Below the pieces are notes generated by a model. That model did no database searches. It saw only the letters and a list, made by a program, of their open reading frames with translations, and was not told where the DNA came from. Shown piece after piece: positions 36,357 through 44,827 of a DNA stretch of 64,000 bases. This DNA comes from an uncultured Eubacteriales bacterium (lineage in GTDB: Bacteria > Bacillota > Clostridia > Peptostreptococcales > Anaerovoracaceae), in the NCBI GenBank assembly GCA_910583765.1, contig CAJTYS010000019.1:9442-73441 (forward strand). The letters are read 5' to 3'. The translations under genes were made by a program, and so were the position numbers. Numbering within the stretch: the first letter of the stretch is position 1; the number at the start of each line of letters is the position of its first letter.

Positions 36357-36405
36357 ATTATGCAGGAAATAACAAGAGCATCAAAACAGAAAAGAGGAGA
36401 AAAAA

Positions 36406-37413
36406 ATGATCATCATCTTAAAGAGCAACCCTGAGGAAAAGCAACTGGAAAACCTGATTTCATGGCTAAAAAGCATGGACCTGGACATTCACTTCAGCAA
36501 AGGAGAAAGCACCACGATCCTTGGGCTGATCGGCGACACCAGCACAGTGGACATTGATCTGATCAATGCTCTGGACATCGTGGAAACCGTAAAGCGAGTG
36601 CAGGAGCCTTATAAAAACGTGAACCGCAAGTTCCATCCAAAAGACACAGTCGTGGATATTGCGGGTTCCAAGATCGGCGGCGGGAATTTCCAGATCATCG
36701 CTGGCCCTTGCTCCGTGGAATCCAAGGAACAGGTATGCGGCATTGCCACAGCTGTGAAAGAAGCAGGCGCTCATCTGCTGCGAGGCGGCGCGTTCAAACC
36801 AAGAACATCGCCATATGCGTTCCAGGGCATGCGCTCCGAGGGCATTAACCTGCTGCTGGAAGCAAAAAAAGAGTCCGGCCTCCCCATTGTCACTGAGGTC
36901 ATGGACCTTTCCCATCTGCCACTCTTCGAGGAAGTGGACGTGATCCAGGTGGGCGCTAGGAACATGCAGAATTTTGAACTCCTGAAAGAGCTGGGCCATG
37001 TGGACAAACCGATTCTTTTGAAACGAGGACTTTCCAGCACATTGCAGGAACTGCTCATGAGCGCGGAATACATCATGGCTGGTGGAAACGAAAGAGTCAT
37101 TTTATGCGAACGAGGCATCCGAACATTTGAGACCGCTACCAGAAACACCCTGGACTTGTCAGCGATTCCGCTCCTGCGGACCATGACTCATCTGCCAATC
37201 GTAGTCGATCCAAGCCACGCCACAGGCATCGCCCATTTAGTGAAACCAATGGCAATGGCAGCGGCAGCGGCTGGCGCGGACGGTCTGATGATCGAAGTCC
37301 ACAATGATCCGGCCCATGCGCTTTGTGATGGCGCGCAGTCCTTGACACCAGAAGCCTTCGCGGACGTAGTGACCGCGGTCAACGCGATCTTGCCTCACGC
37401 TTACAAAGGCTAA
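36406..37413 (+). CDS. aroF: 3-deoxy-7-phosphoheptulonate (DAHP) synthase, ferredoxin-like-domain type
   Basis: Condenses phosphoenolpyruvate and erythrose 4-phosphate to DAHP, the first shikimate step. The 335-residue protein has an N-terminal ferredoxin-like regulatory domain (about residues 1-70) and a TIM barrel with IIAGPCSVES (metal Cys), RGGAFKPRTSPYAFQG (substrate Lys/Arg), LLKRGLSST, RGIRTFE and VVDPSHATG (metal His). This is the clostridial/archaeal subtype. It is the first structural gene behind the Phe/Tyr attenuator; AGAGGAG precedes the ATG. Confidence 0.95.
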   Translation: MIIILKSNPEEKQLENLISWLKSMDLDIHFSKGESTTILGLIGDTSTVDIDLINALDIVETVKRVQEPYKNVNRKFHPKDTVVDIAGSKIGGGNFQIIAGPCSVESKEQVCGIATAVKEAGAHLLRGGAFKPRTSPYAFQGMRSEGINLLLEAKKESGLPIVTEVMDLSHLPLFEEVDVIQVGARNMQNFELLKELGHVDKPILLKRGLSSTLQELLMSAEYIMAGGNERVILCERGIRTFETATRNTLDLSAIPLLRTMTHLPIVVDPSHATGIAHLVKPMAMAAAAAGADGLMIEVHNDPAHALCDGAQSLTPEAFADVVTAVNAILPHAYKG

Positions 37414-37428
37414 CCAAAGAAAGGCAGC

Positions 37429-38292
37429 ATGATTATGAAAAGCAGCAACACTATGAAAATCGCGATTATCGGCCTGGGGCTCATCGGCGGCTCCATGGCA
37501 AAAGCGATCAAAGAAAACACGGAACATCTTGTATACGGCATGGATCTGAAGGACACTGTCGTAAAAAAAGCTCAGCTCATCGGTGCCATTGACGCGCCTT
37601 TGACAGACGAGCTGCTGGCAGACTGCGACTTGAGCATCATTGCCCTTTATCCCCAGGCTTCCATTGATTTTGTGGAAAACAAACAGGAGATCTTTAAAAA
37701 AGGCTCTATTGTCTTGGACTGCTGCGGCGTGAAGGAAATTGTCTGCGCCCACATCGAGCCTATCGCCTTAAAGCAGGGCTTTGTCTTCATCGGCGGCCAT
37801 CCTATGGCTGGGCTGGAACACTCTGGCTTTGACCATGCGAAAAAGGCTCTCTTTCAAAATGCTTCCATGATCTTGACCCCTACCAAGGGCAATATTCAAG
37901 ACGTGGAAAAGGTAAAAGACCTGTTCACAGCCATTGGCTTTACCAATATCCAAATCGCTACGCCAAAGGAACACGATCAAATGATCGCCTTCACTTCCCA
38001 GCTGGCTCATGTGGTTTCCAGCGCCTACATCAAAAGTCCGGCCGCGCTAAAGCACAAGGGTTTTTCCGCAGGCAGCTATCGGGACCTGACCCGCGTGGCA
38101 AAGCTGAACGAGGATATGTGGACTGAACTGTTCCTGGACAATCCGCGGTTCCTGGCAGAAGAGATCGATGGCATCGCGGATCGGCTGAAAGCATACAGCC
38201 AGGCCATCAAGGAAAAAGACAGCGACACCTTGCGGGCATTGCTAAAGGACGGCCGCGAGAAAAAAGCATTGATTGATGGGGAGATATTCTAA
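37429..38292 (+). CDS. tyrA: Prephenate dehydrogenase
   Basis: Oxidatively decarboxylates prephenate to 4-hydroxyphenylpyruvate for tyrosine. The 287-residue protein has an N-terminal Rossmann fold (AIIGLGLIGGSMAKAI), the catalytic GGHPMAGLEHSGFDHA segment and the helical dimerisation domain; no ACT domain is present, so feedback by Tyr must act elsewhere, plausibly through the attenuator. Two starts, at 37429 and three codons later, are both compatible with AAAGG. Its stop overlaps the aroB start by one base. Confidence 0.93.
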   Translation: MIMKSSNTMKIAIIGLGLIGGSMAKAIKENTEHLVYGMDLKDTVVKKAQLIGAIDAPLTDELLADCDLSIIALYPQASIDFVENKQEIFKKGSIVLDCCGVKEIVCAHIEPIALKQGFVFIGGHPMAGLEHSGFDHAKKALFQNASMILTPTKGNIQDVEKVKDLFTAIGFTNIQIATPKEHDQMIAFTSQLAHVVSSAYIKSPAALKHKGFSAGSYRDLTRVAKLNEDMWTELFLDNPRFLAEEIDGIADRLKAYSQAIKEKDSDTLRALLKDGREKKALIDGEIF

Positions 38293-39362
38293 TGGAAACA
38301 ATCACAATTTCAGCATCAAAAACCTACAAAGTCATCACGGATTCGGGCCTTTTGGCTCGAGCCGGCGGATTCGTTAGGGAAGCCTTGGGGGAAAAGGGGA
38401 AGAAGCTCTGCATTGTGACAGATGACCAGGTGGACGCTCTTTACACCGCGCCTCTCAAAACTTCTCTGCGCGAAGCAGGCTATGAGACTGTGACCTTCGC
38501 GTTTCCTCATGGAGAAGCCTCCAAAAGCATGGACACCCTTTCCCGTCTGCTGGAATTCCTAGCCGAGAACCAGCTGACCCGTTCCGATGCGCTCATTGCG
38601 CTGGGAGGCGGCATACCAGGCGACCTGACCGGTTTCGCCGCAGCCTCTTATTTGAGAGGAATCCCCTTCGTGCAGGTGCCCACCACCCTTCTTGCGGCAG
38701 TGGACTCCTCAGTGGGAGGCAAAACCGGCGTGAATCTGAAGGCTGGAAAAAACCTGGCAGGTGCTTTCTGGCAGCCTTCTCTGGTGCTCTTTGACATGGA
38801 CACCATCAAAACCCTTTCCTACGACCTGCTCCTGGACGGAGTCGCGGAATCCATCAAAGCCGGCGCCATCGCTGACAAAGAACTCTTCCTTTATATACAA
38901 GAGGCTGAGCAGCTCACCAGCCCGCAAACCATCGCCCATCTCAGCCGCAGGGCCATTGAAATCAAACGAGAAGTGGTGGAAGCGGACGAACGAGACACTG
39001 GCGTGCGCCAACTCCTCAACTTTGGGCACACCATTGGTCACGCAATCGAAAAAAGCAGTGATTTTTCCATTACCCACGGTCACGCAGTGGCCATGGGCAT
39101 GGCCATCGCAGCAAAAGCTTCTGAAAAAATGGGATGGTCCCAGGAAGACTGCTGCGCCCCGATCACAGACAGTCTGCGGAAATTCCGCTTTCCTCTGGAA
39201 TGCCCATTCACAGCCACCCAACTGGCAGAAGCCGCAATGAAGGATAAAAAACGCATGGGAGATTCCATCACTTTGGTCATCCCCGTGGCTTTAGGAAATT
39301 GTCAACTGAAAAAAATACCAGTATCACAATTAGAAGATTTTATAAAGGCAGGACTATCATGA
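38292..39362 (+). CDS. aroB: 3-dehydroquinate synthase
   Basis: Converts DAHP to 3-dehydroquinate using NAD and a divalent metal. The 356-residue protein contains HGEASKSMD, ALGGGIPGDLTGFAAASYLRGI, the PTTLLAAVDSSVGGKTGVN loop and the metal-binding NFGHTIGHAIE with its His pair. The family motif is GGGVxGD; here it reads GGGIPGD, a mild change. It is translationally coupled to tyrA upstream and, by an ATGA overlap, to aroA downstream. Confidence 0.95.
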   Translation: METITISASKTYKVITDSGLLARAGGFVREALGEKGKKLCIVTDDQVDALYTAPLKTSLREAGYETVTFAFPHGEASKSMDTLSRLLEFLAENQLTRSDALIALGGGIPGDLTGFAAASYLRGIPFVQVPTTLLAAVDSSVGGKTGVNLKAGKNLAGAFWQPSLVLFDMDTIKTLSYDLLLDGVAESIKAGAIADKELFLYIQEAEQLTSPQTIAHLSRRAIEIKREVVEADERDTGVRQLLNFGHTIGHAIEKSSDFSITHGHAVAMGMAIAAKASEKMGWSQEDCCAPITDSLRKFRFPLECPFTATQLAEAAMKDKKRMGDSITLVIPVALGNCQLKKIPVSQLEDFIKAGLS

Positions 39363-40600
39363 ACATCGAAATCATACCCCACACCCTGGCGGGCACCGTA
39401 GACGCAGTGACCTCCAAATCCCACGGGCACAGGCTCCTGATCGCCGCCGCCCTGTCAAAAAAACCGACAAATGTGATCATCGACACTTCATCCCAGGACA
39501 TCGAAGCCACCCGGGACTGTCTGAAGCAGCTGTCCGCTCATATTCCCATTCTGGATTGCAAGGAAAGCGGCTCCACCCTGCGATTTCTCCTGCCTGTGGT
39601 CATGGCGCTGAAAGACGAAGCCATGTTCATGGGTTCCGGCAGACTGCCAGAACGCCCGATTTCTCCTTTGAAGGAAGAAATGGAAGCCCATGGCTGCGTT
39701 TTCACCAATAAACGGCGGCAAAAGGACGGCGCGAAAGAAATCTGCCACGTAAAAGGCAGACTCAAAGGCGGGATCTTCACCCTTCCTGGAAATGTCAGCT
39801 CCCAGTACATCACTGGCCTGCTGTTCGCTTTGCCCCTTTTAAAGGAAAACAGCCAGATCCGCGTCACTTTGCCTCTGGAATCAAAGCGGTACGTGGATCT
39901 GACCGTGGATGTAATGGAAAAATGCCATATCGAAGTCTATGTGGAAGAAAAGGACGGAATCCTGACTTACAAGGTCCAGGGCAGGCAGCAATATCTGCCG
40001 CCTGCTGAAATGATAGCTGAAGGCGATTGGTCCAACATCGCTTTTTGGATTGCCGCTGGAGTCCTTTCTAAAGAAGCTGGCGTCATCTGCAGAGGCCTGA
40101 ATCACCGTTCGATCCAAGCTGACCGAGAAATCATCAACATTTGCCTGAGAATGGGCGGCAAGATCTTGGAAAAACACAGCAGTCTGCTGGCTATGGAAGC
40201 GCCGCTGAAAGGGATCCATGTGGATGTATCCGGCATCCCTGACCTGGTTCCGATCCTGGCAGTCATGGCCACTGCAGCAAAAGGCACGACCCATATCCAC
40301 AACGCTGCCAGGCTGCGGCTCAAAGAGTCGGATCGCCTGGCCGCCATGTATGACTGTCTCTCTCGTTTGGGCGCTGACATCATAGAAGAGCCAGGCGGCT
40401 TGACCATCACCGGCGGCAAAGGGCTGAAAGGCGGGACAGTCAGCGGTTACAATGACCACCGGATCGTCATGGCCATGTCCGTGGCTTCCATGTTGTGCGA
40501 TGGACCGCTGATCATCGAAGGCGCAGAGGCAGTGAAGAAATCTTATCCAAAGTTTTTTGAAGACTTTGAAGGGCTGGGAGGTGAATACCATGTTCTCTAG
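39359..40600 (+). CDS. aroA: 3-phosphoshikimate 1-carboxyvinyltransferase (EPSP synthase)
   Basis: Adds the enolpyruvyl group of PEP to shikimate 3-phosphate. The 413-residue protein has the two-lobed EPSP fold: SKSHGHRLLIAAALS near the start, ESGSTLRFLLPV, GSGRLPERPI, GNVSSQYITGLL, LRLKESDRLAAM and NDHRIVMAMSVA. The common LGNAGT loop reads ESGSTLR, as in class II enzymes. The ATG at 39359 overlaps the aroB stop (ATGA); the longer frame has no ribosome binding site. Confidence 0.95.
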   Translation: MNIEIIPHTLAGTVDAVTSKSHGHRLLIAAALSKKPTNVIIDTSSQDIEATRDCLKQLSAHIPILDCKESGSTLRFLLPVVMALKDEAMFMGSGRLPERPISPLKEEMEAHGCVFTNKRRQKDGAKEICHVKGRLKGGIFTLPGNVSSQYITGLLFALPLLKENSQIRVTLPLESKRYVDLTVDVMEKCHIEVYVEEKDGILTYKVQGRQQYLPPAEMIAEGDWSNIAFWIAAGVLSKEAGVICRGLNHRSIQADREIINICLRMGGKILEKHSSLLAMEAPLKGIHVDVSGIPDLVPILAVMATAAKGTTHIHNAARLRLKESDRLAAMYDCLSRLGADIIEEPGGLTITGGKGLKGGTVSGYNDHRIVMAMSVASMLCDGPLIIEGAEAVKKSYPKFFEDFEGLGGEYHVL

Positions 40601-41672
40601 TTTTGGAAACCATTTGAAAGTTCATATCTTCGGCGGGTCCCACGAACCAGAGATCGGAGTGACCATCAGCGGCCTTCCGCTCCATACTGCCTTTGACCTA
40701 GGCGAACTGCAGCGATTTCTCGACAGGCGGGCGCCGGGTAACAGCCCCTTTGCCACAGCCAGAAAAGAACCTGATCAAGTCCGGCCTGAAAAGGGCCTGC
40801 GGATCATCGACAATTTGGCCATTACCACAGCGCCCCAAGTCACTCTGACCATTGCCAACACCAACGTGCGCTCCCAGGATTACAAAAATCTGCGGGACGT
40901 CCCCCGCCCTGGCCACGCGGATTACACGGCACATGTGAAATATGGCGGCAAGCTGAACATGGCAGGCGGCGGCCCCTTTTCCGCCAGGATGACCGCGCCT
41001 CTGTGCATCGCAGGAGGCATCGCCCTGCAGCTTCTGAAAAAAAGAAACATTGAAATCGCTGCCCATATCCATTCCATCGCAGATATCCAGGATACGCCTT
41101 TTGATCCGCTGGATCCTTTGGCTCCCTCAGATCTGGAGTTTCCTGTGCTGAATCCAGCCGCTGGAGAGAAGATGCAGCAGCGGATCCTGGCTGCCCGCAA
41201 AGACGGGGATTCCGTGGGCGGGGTGGTGGAAGTTTACGCAAAAAACTGTCCTGCCGGCCTGGGAGGTCCCATGTATGACGGGGTAGAAAGCATCCTGGCT
41301 CCCATTTTCTTTGGAATTCCAGCAGTCAAAGGCATAGAATTCGGCGCAGGCTTTTCCAGCGCTAACATGAAAGGTTCAGAAAACAATGACCCTTTTCGCA
41401 TGGCAGGCACAAAAGTCGTGACCACTACCAATCATCACGGCGGCATCCTGGGGGGCATCACTTCCGGCATGCCCATCATCGCACGGCTGGCGTTCAAGCC
41501 AACTCCGTCCATCGCCAAGGAGCAGCCATCTGTCAGCCTGAGCAAAAAAGAAAACCAAACCCTGTCCATCACTGGCAGACATGACCCTTGTGTGGCAGTG
41601 CGCGCCGTGCCTGTCTGTGAAGCGGCCATGGCCATTGGACTTTTAACTATGATTATGGAGGAACAAGCATGA
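40590..41672 (+). CDS. aroC: Chorismate synthase
   Basis: FMN-dependent elimination of phosphate from EPSP to chorismate. The 360-residue protein shows GGSHEPEIGVTISGLP, RRAPGNSPFATARKEPD, RPGHADYTAHVKYG and the GGGPFSARMTAP segment, and later NHHGGILGGITSGMPI, all in the usual order. In the first motif the common SHG reads SHE. GGGAGG precedes the ATG at 40590, which overlaps the end of aroA by 11 bases. The stop overlaps pheA by ATGA. Confidence 0.95.
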   Translation: MFSSFGNHLKVHIFGGSHEPEIGVTISGLPLHTAFDLGELQRFLDRRAPGNSPFATARKEPDQVRPEKGLRIIDNLAITTAPQVTLTIANTNVRSQDYKNLRDVPRPGHADYTAHVKYGGKLNMAGGGPFSARMTAPLCIAGGIALQLLKKRNIEIAAHIHSIADIQDTPFDPLDPLAPSDLEFPVLNPAAGEKMQQRILAARKDGDSVGGVVEVYAKNCPAGLGGPMYDGVESILAPIFFGIPAVKGIEFGAGFSSANMKGSENNDPFRMAGTKVVTTTNHHGGILGGITSGMPIIARLAFKPTPSIAKEQPSVSLSKKENQTLSITGRHDPCVAVRAVPVCEAAMAIGLLTMIMEEQA

Positions 41673-42811
41673 AATTAGAAGACATTAGAAAAGACATCGA
41701 CAAGGTGGACACCCAAATTTGCCAGCTGTTCAAAGAACGGATGGATCTAGCCCTGGAAGTGGCCAAAACCAAAGAAGAAAACAATCTGGCCGTCGCCAAT
41801 GTTTCCAGGGAAAAGGAGATCCTGCACCGCATTTCCGAAGAAATCGGTGAACCGCTGGACAGCTATGCCCGCATCCTGTTCAGCACCCTGTTTGACTTGA
41901 GCCGTTCTTATCAGAACAATTACCTTTCCCGCATTTCTGACATTGGAGATCGGATCCAAAAGGCCCTGGAAGAAACGCCAAAGCTGTTTCCAAAGAAAGC
42001 GGTCGTGGCCTGCCAGGGTGTGCAGGGCTCTTACTCCCAGGCTGCCTGCGAAAAGCTGTTTGAAGTCCCAAGCACCATGTATTTCAACAGTTTTGAGGGC
42101 GTGTTCAACGCAGTGGAAAAGGGCCTGTGCCAGTACGGGATCCTGCCGCTGGAAAATAGTTCTTACGGCTCTGTGGGCACGGTATATGATTTGATGAAAA
42201 ACTACAATTTCCATATTGTCAAGAGCATCCGTCTGCGGGTGAACCACAGCCTGCTGGCTAAACCAGGCGCGCAGCTAAGGGATATCAAGGAAATCTTTTC
42301 TCACGAGCAGGCTATCGGCCAATGCGGGGAATTCCTGAAGACCCTGAAAGATGTGAAGATCACTGTATGTGAAAACACTGCGAGAGCGGCGAAGATGGTG
42401 GCGGAATCCGACAGAAGCGATGTGGCGGCCATCTGCTCTAGAGACTGCATGGAGCTGTATGGGCTGGAATCCCTCAACAACAATATTCAGGTCAGTGACA
42501 ACAATTATACCCGCTTTATCTGCATTTCTAAGAACCTGGAAATCTACCCAGGAGCCAACAAAATCAGCCTGATGCTGTCCCTGCCCCATAGACCGAGCTC
42601 TCTATACCATATGATCGCCAAGTTTTCCGCCCTGGGTGTGAATTTGACAAAGCTGGAATCCCGCCCAGTGCCTGGCAGCGATTTTGAATTCATGTTTTAT
42701 TTTGACATGGAGGCTTCCGTATATTCGCCGGAGGTGGTGAATCTGCTGGGACAGCTGGAAAATCAGCCGGAAATCTTTGTGTTCCTGGGCAGTTATTCGG
42801 AAACCATCTGA
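41669..42811 (+). CDS. pheA: Bifunctional chorismate mutase / prephenate dehydratase
   Basis: Rearranges chorismate to prephenate and converts it to phenylpyruvate. The 380-residue protein has an N-terminal AroQ-type helical chorismate mutase (about 1-90: IRKDIDKVDTQICQLFKERM), a prephenate dehydratase domain (about 110-290: GVQGSYSQAACEKLF, PLENSSYGSVGTVYDL, and the TRF motif in NNYTRFICI), and a C-terminal ACT domain with RPSSLYHMIAKF and the Phe-binding ESRP motif. Allosteric inhibition by phenylalanine is therefore expected, in addition to attenuation at the leader. Confidence 0.95.
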   Translation: MKLEDIRKDIDKVDTQICQLFKERMDLALEVAKTKEENNLAVANVSREKEILHRISEEIGEPLDSYARILFSTLFDLSRSYQNNYLSRISDIGDRIQKALEETPKLFPKKAVVACQGVQGSYSQAACEKLFEVPSTMYFNSFEGVFNAVEKGLCQYGILPLENSSYGSVGTVYDLMKNYNFHIVKSIRLRVNHSLLAKPGAQLRDIKEIFSHEQAIGQCGEFLKTLKDVKITVCENTARAAKMVAESDRSDVAAICSRDCMELYGLESLNNNIQVSDNNYTRFICISKNLEIYPGANKISLMLSLPHRPSSLYHMIAKFSALGVNLTKLESRPVPGSDFEFMFYFDMEASVYSPEVVNLLGQLENQPEIFVFLGSYSETI

Positions 42812-42852
42812 CATGCTTTTGATGGAAAAATCTCTTGAAAGGAGGATCTGCC

Positions 42853-43821
42853 ATGACATATGGTTTGATTGGGGAAAAGCTGGGTCACAGCTACTCGAAG
42901 ATCATTCATGAAGCGCTGGGCAGCTATGAATATCAGCTGCTGAGCCTCAGCAGCGAGGCCTTTGAAGCTTTTGTGAAAAAGCGGGATTTTAAAGGCCTGA
43001 ACATCACGATCCCCTATAAAAAGGCGGTCATCCCTCTCTGCGACCAGGTTTCAGAACTGGCACAGGAAATCGGCGCGGTGAACACCTTGTATTTCCAGGA
43101 TGACGCGCTCTGGGGCACTAACACGGATTATTACGGTTTCCTTTACGCTGCCAAAGCCGCAGGCATTTCCTTTACGGGAAAAAAGGTCCTGATCCTGGGA
43201 AACGGCGGCACCAGTCTCACTGCCCGTAAAGCGGCCCGAGACAGCGGCGCCAGTGAAATCCTCGTTGCCTCCAGGCGGGGTGAGCCGGGCTGCGTGTCCT
43301 ATGAAGACCTTGCTTTTCATGAAGATGTGGAGGTCATCATTAATACTACGCCAGTGGGCATGTATCCGGGCAACGGCAGGCGCCTGGTCGATCTTGCCCG
43401 CTTCCCTGCCTGTGGCGGGGTCGTAGATGTGATTTACAATCCATTGACAACAGAACTGCTGCGCCAGGCAGAGGAGCTAAGGATCCCCTGCGCCAACGGG
43501 CTGCCTATGCTGGTGGCCCAAGCAACGGCAGCGGCGGAGTATTTCCTGGGACATGGCGATTTTCAGCAGCAGAACGAGAAGGTTCTGGCAATGCTTCGGG
43601 CAGAGATCGAAAACCTGGTGGTTCTGGGCGGCTCTGAGGAAGCCGCGAGGACAGCGGCTTTGGAGCATGGGAAAATCTTTTCGCCCCTTACTGACCTTTC
43701 TGCGGCCATGGAGCTTGGAAAGGAAAAGGGATTGTTGATCCATGTGCCTGACAAAGCTGCCTGCTCCGCGGAACATCTGCGTACCCTGACGCAGAATGGG
43801 AGAGTGTTGGAAGAGCGTTAG
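42853..43821 (+). CDS. aroE: Shikimate dehydrogenase with C-terminal extension
   Basis: NADP-dependent reduction of 3-dehydroshikimate. The 322-residue protein carries GEKLGHSYSKIIHEAL, the catalytic Lys of NITIPYKKAV, GTNTDYYGF and a Rossmann motif LGNGGTS. About 60 residues past the normal end (about 265-322) are extra. In some Firmicutes a shikimate kinase is fused here, but no P-loop is visible, so the tail may be a decayed or unrelated domain. The ATG at 42853 is set by AAAGGAGG; the longer frame would start upstream of it. Last gene of the operon. Confidence 0.92.
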   Translation: MTYGLIGEKLGHSYSKIIHEALGSYEYQLLSLSSEAFEAFVKKRDFKGLNITIPYKKAVIPLCDQVSELAQEIGAVNTLYFQDDALWGTNTDYYGFLYAAKAAGISFTGKKVLILGNGGTSLTARKAARDSGASEILVASRRGEPGCVSYEDLAFHEDVEVIINTTPVGMYPGNGRRLVDLARFPACGGVVDVIYNPLTTELLRQAEELRIPCANGLPMLVAQATAAAEYFLGHGDFQQQNEKVLAMLRAEIENLVVLGGSEEAARTAALEHGKIFSPLTDLSAAMELGKEKGLLIHVPDKAACSAEHLRTLTQNGRVLEER

Positions 43822-43879
43822 AACAATTAGATTGGTATTATTGTTGTTTTTTTCAGAGCGGGAATGGGAGACCACGGGG

Positions 43880-43912
43880 AGTGGGGCGGCAAAGCGCCGT
43901 CCCGCTTATTTT
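43880..43912 (+). terminator. Terminator of the aromatic amino acid operon
   Basis: GTGGGGCGGC (43881-43890) pairs with GCCGTCCCGC (43896-43905), with two G-U pairs, over a five-base loop and is followed by TTATTTT. Confidence 0.65.
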
Positions 43913-43923
43913 GCGTTTCATCG

Positions 43924-44079
43924 CTATCTGCGGAATCTGATGTCTTCCTCTATTTTTTTCAATAATTTGTAACTCTTGTATACCAACACAAAAGTCGCTA
44001 CGATCAGAACGATGAGCACGGCTGGTATCAGGAACTGATAGAGCAACAGAAGGATCGTAGGTGTCCAGGCTTCTAACAT
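43924..44079 (-). CDS. Small single-span membrane protein, 51 residues
   Basis: A short frame read from the sequence: ATG at 44079, TAG at 43924. AAGGAGG lies eight bases upstream of the ATG. The peptide begins MLEAWTPT, continues with a hydrophobic segment of about 27 residues (ILLLLYQFLIPAVLIVLIV and following), and ends in a Lys/Glu/Arg-rich cytoplasmic tail (YKSYKLLKKIEEDIRFRR). It follows aroK by 20 bases on the same strand and may be co-transcribed with it. No family was recognised; the ribosome binding site and amphipathic layout support expression. Confidence 0.6.
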   Translation of the reverse strand: MLEAWTPTILLLLYQFLIPAVLIVLIVATFVLVYKSYKLLKKIEEDIRFRR

Positions 44080-44099
44080 GGCGTTGGCCTCCTTTTTTA

Positions 44100-44699
44100 T
44101 CATTGTGTTTTCGTTAACTTTTTCTCTATTTCTTCACAGATCTCCTGCTCTGATTTGCCATCTGTTTCAATAATGACATCTGCTGCGGATTCGTATTTTT
44201 CACGCCGCTGCTCCATCAATCCGGCGATAAAAGAAACGCTCTTGTCATTCTCCAGGATCGGCCGGTCGTGGCTGTCTTTTACCCGCTCATGGATGGTTTC
44301 TGGAGAAGCAGTAAGCAGCACGATTTTTCCACTTTTTTTCATGGCTTTCACATTGTCTGCCCGTAAGGGTGTGCCGCCGCCGCAGGAAATAACTGCGTTG
44401 CTCTGCCCCTGCAGTTCCATCACCAATTGCGTTTCCATCTCCCGAAAACGCGCTTCACCATAAGTTTCAAAGATGTCAGGGATGCTCATTCCCGCCTGGT
44501 CCGCAATGATTTTGTCCATTTCCACCATTTCCATGGCAAACATAGCGCTGAGACGCTGGGCAATGGTGGTTTTTCCAGTCCCCATGAAGCCGATGAGGAA
44601 AACATTGTGGCTAAAATGGGCTCCTATATGCAAATCCCTGCCGTTTTCACTGCTGCGGCAGGGTATGCTTTTTTTTGCTGTGTTCTTAGCTTGTTTCAT
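44100..44699 (-). CDS. aroK: Shikimate kinase
   Basis: Phosphorylates shikimate at O3 with ATP. The 199-residue protein has Walker A GFMGTGKT (37-44), the shikimate-binding MVEMDKIIADQAGMSIPDIFETYGEARFREME segment and CGGGTPLR (Gly-rich loop binding shikimate). About 30 residues precede the normal N-terminus without a convincing ribosome binding site, so the start is uncertain and may lie internally. It is transcribed away from the aro operon, which lacks a kinase, so it is probably regulated separately. Confidence 0.92.
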   Translation of the reverse strand: MKQAKNTAKKSIPCRSSENGRDLHIGAHFSHNVFLIGFMGTGKTTIAQRLSAMFAMEMVEMDKIIADQAGMSIPDIFETYGEARFREMETQLVMELQGQSNAVISCGGGTPLRADNVKAMKKSGKIVLLTASPETIHERVKDSHDRPILENDKSVSFIAGLMEQRREKYESAADVIIETDGKSEQEICEEIEKKLTKTQ

Positions 44700-44743
44700 A
44701 TATGTATGCTCTCGCTTTCATCGCTTGGCTTTAAAAATGTTAA

Positions 44744-44759
44744 ATACACCGATGTGTAT
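44744..44759. promoter_or_regulatory. Inverted repeat upstream of aroK, possible GntR operator
   Basis: ATACAC (44744-44749) and GTGTAT (44754-44759) are exact inverse copies around CGAT, between the GntR gene and aroK. FCD-type regulators bind ATAC/GTAT palindromes, so the adjacent GntR could act here. Confidence 0.4.
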
Positions 44760-44827
44760 ATCAACTCGGCATTGCCAGCGACCATAATCATTGATCAATG
44801 CGCGCTGCTGGAATTTCAGGCAGCTGC

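Noticed and set aside
36160..36405. T-box riboswitch in front of aroF
   Set aside because: No T-box consensus or long specifier-loop leader is seen; the region is short and fully explained by leader peptide, antiterminator and terminator.
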